Program-made: the position numbers and the translations under genes | Notes under the pieces: model-generated | Databases searched by the model: none | What the model saw: the letters and a program-made list of their open reading frames with translations, nothing else | What the model was told of the DNA's origin: nothing | Part shown: piece after piece, positions 63,049-64,000 of the stretch | How positions within the stretch are numbered: position 1 is the first letter of the stretch | Layout of the letters: the number at the start of each line of letters is the position of its first letter | Origin: Pempheris klunzingeri | Taxonomy: Eukaryota > Chordata > Actinopteri > Acropomatiformes > Pempheridae | Direction: 5' to 3' | Length of the DNA: 64,000 nucleotides | Assembly: GCF_042242105.1 (NCBI RefSeq) | Contig: NC_092013.1 | Span: forward strand, 10,475,618-10,539,617

Positions 63049-63849
63049 CTGCGGTCGACCCACAACAGGGAAATATGATTGTAAACAATTCAGCTTAACA
63101 TTAATGAAAACTCAAATGCAGTCGAGGAAATTCAAAGTTTAGTTTACAATGTATTTGAGGTTCTAACTATTTTTAAACTATCCATAATACATCTATCTGT
63201 CTTTTTACTGCATCTGGCAAATTTAGAAATCTCAGTGACGTGGCAGGAAAAGTGCCGGCAGACTGACAGAAAGCTTGAAGAGGCCACAAAACACATGATT
63301 AACACATAATTATGCAGAAAATGAAGAAGAAGAAGATGAGTGAAATGTAAGTGGAGGTGTCAGTGGTGGGACCATCGTCATCACAGCTCATCATAACTAA
63401 CATAGGAATCAGTTGCAGGACCTCTTAACATTTAATCAGTAGCAGTAATAGCAGCTGTTATTATGCCAAGCCAACATGTCACTAATAAAATTTAGTCTAG
63501 TAGCAATTAAATTCAGTCAAAATGTTAATTCTTGATATTAACTTTTAATTTCATTGAAATGCTCATTGTAGTTAATTTCAACTAGTCAACTTTTACCATT
63601 GACTTCTGCTCAAACTCAGTTACAGAAATCTTTAATTGAATTTCTACGTGTTTTAATTTCTACTAGATACAATATCTACAATCTAATTTTGACTATTTGC
63701 AATTTTAAATAATATCTTCAACTCAACTCTCCCTAGTCACGATGTTAATTATTGATATCAACAATTCAACTTCAACTAGTGGCAACTAGTTTTAGTTTTG
63801 TTTTAGTGATAATTATATTTGAGATATCTGCAATGTCTTTTATAAGATA

Positions 63850-64000
63850 TATGCCATAGCCCGGGTACAGACTCTACACCTGGGTGCACTCACTGCTATC
63901 TCTGTCTTCAACCATGTCACCATGGCAAAGGCACTGCCCAACTTCATCCAGTACGGGAACTGTTTCACCAGAGAGGAGAGGACCCTGGACTGTGGACTCA
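63850..64000 (+). mobile_element. LINE endonuclease-domain fragment
   Basis: The + strand frame reads VQTLHLGALTAISVF, then NHVTMAKALPNFIQYGNCF and TREERTLDC to the window edge. It matches the pattern of the endonuclease region of fish CR1/Rex-type LINEs (a short basic stretch, then TREERTLD/CYGN). The element continues past the window and is probably inserted in the ghrl intron. Confidence 0.6.

Overview
The window is vertebrate nuclear DNA, almost certainly from a percomorph (perch-like) teleost fish. Genes are split by GT-AG introns, the products are vertebrate-specific (ErbB3, cereblon, VHL, a vasotocin receptor, ghrelin), and introns and spacers are full of teleost repeats: Tc1 elements, LINE tails, a hAT element, TTAA-flanked MITEs and several short dispersed families I recognise from perch-like fish. 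All exon maps were made by eye from splice signals and reading frame. In every multi-exon gene the summed coding length is a whole number of codons.

Layout, left to right. (1) 346-12176 (+): erbb3, exons 2-28, with exon 1 outside the window. (2) 13789-20770 (+): pa2g4 (EBP1), an ErbB3-binding protein gene, complete. (3) 22704-24347: a decayed Tc1 element nested in a small palindromic repeat. (4) 24969-26415 (+): rpl41, encoding a 25-residue ribosomal peptide. (5) 27762-29608: a LINE tail and a second decayed Tc1. (6) 29784-38705 (+): crbn, 11 exons. (7) 38706-44334: a 5.6-kb gene-poor spacer with repeats and a TTAA-flanked MITE. (8) 44335-45624 (-): a V2-type vasotocin receptor. (9) 47202-49397 (+): vhl. 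(10) 50831-52237 (+): a six-exon gene for a 179-residue protein I cannot name, with an RFX X-box-like site upstream. (11) 52660-54222 (-): a 5'-truncated LINE with an open reverse-transcriptase frame. (12) 56778-60411 (+): tatdn2, with a hAT element at 55045-55711 upstream. (13) 62652-63048 (-): the downstream exons of ghrl. (14) 63850-64000: a LINE endonuclease fragment.

The gene order joins two blocks that lie on different human chromosomes: ERBB3-PA2G4-RPL41 (12q13) and CRBN...VHL-TATDN2-GHRL (3p25-26). The junction lies in the repeat-filled 26.7-29.7 kb interval. Functionally the genes are a receptor pseudokinase and its binding partner (erbb3, pa2g4), a ribosomal protein, two substrate receptors of cullin-RING ubiquitin ligases (crbn, vhl), two endocrine genes (vasotocin receptor, ghrelin) and a TatD nuclease. 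They are separate transcription units; nothing indicates an operon-like system.

I did not find a clearly new molecular system. The most useful leads are the unnamed X-box gene, the VHL BC-box cysteine-to-alanine change, a pa2g4 poly(A) signal lying inside a MITE, and a hAT insertion separating a TCTCGCGAGA palindrome from tatdn2 exon 1.
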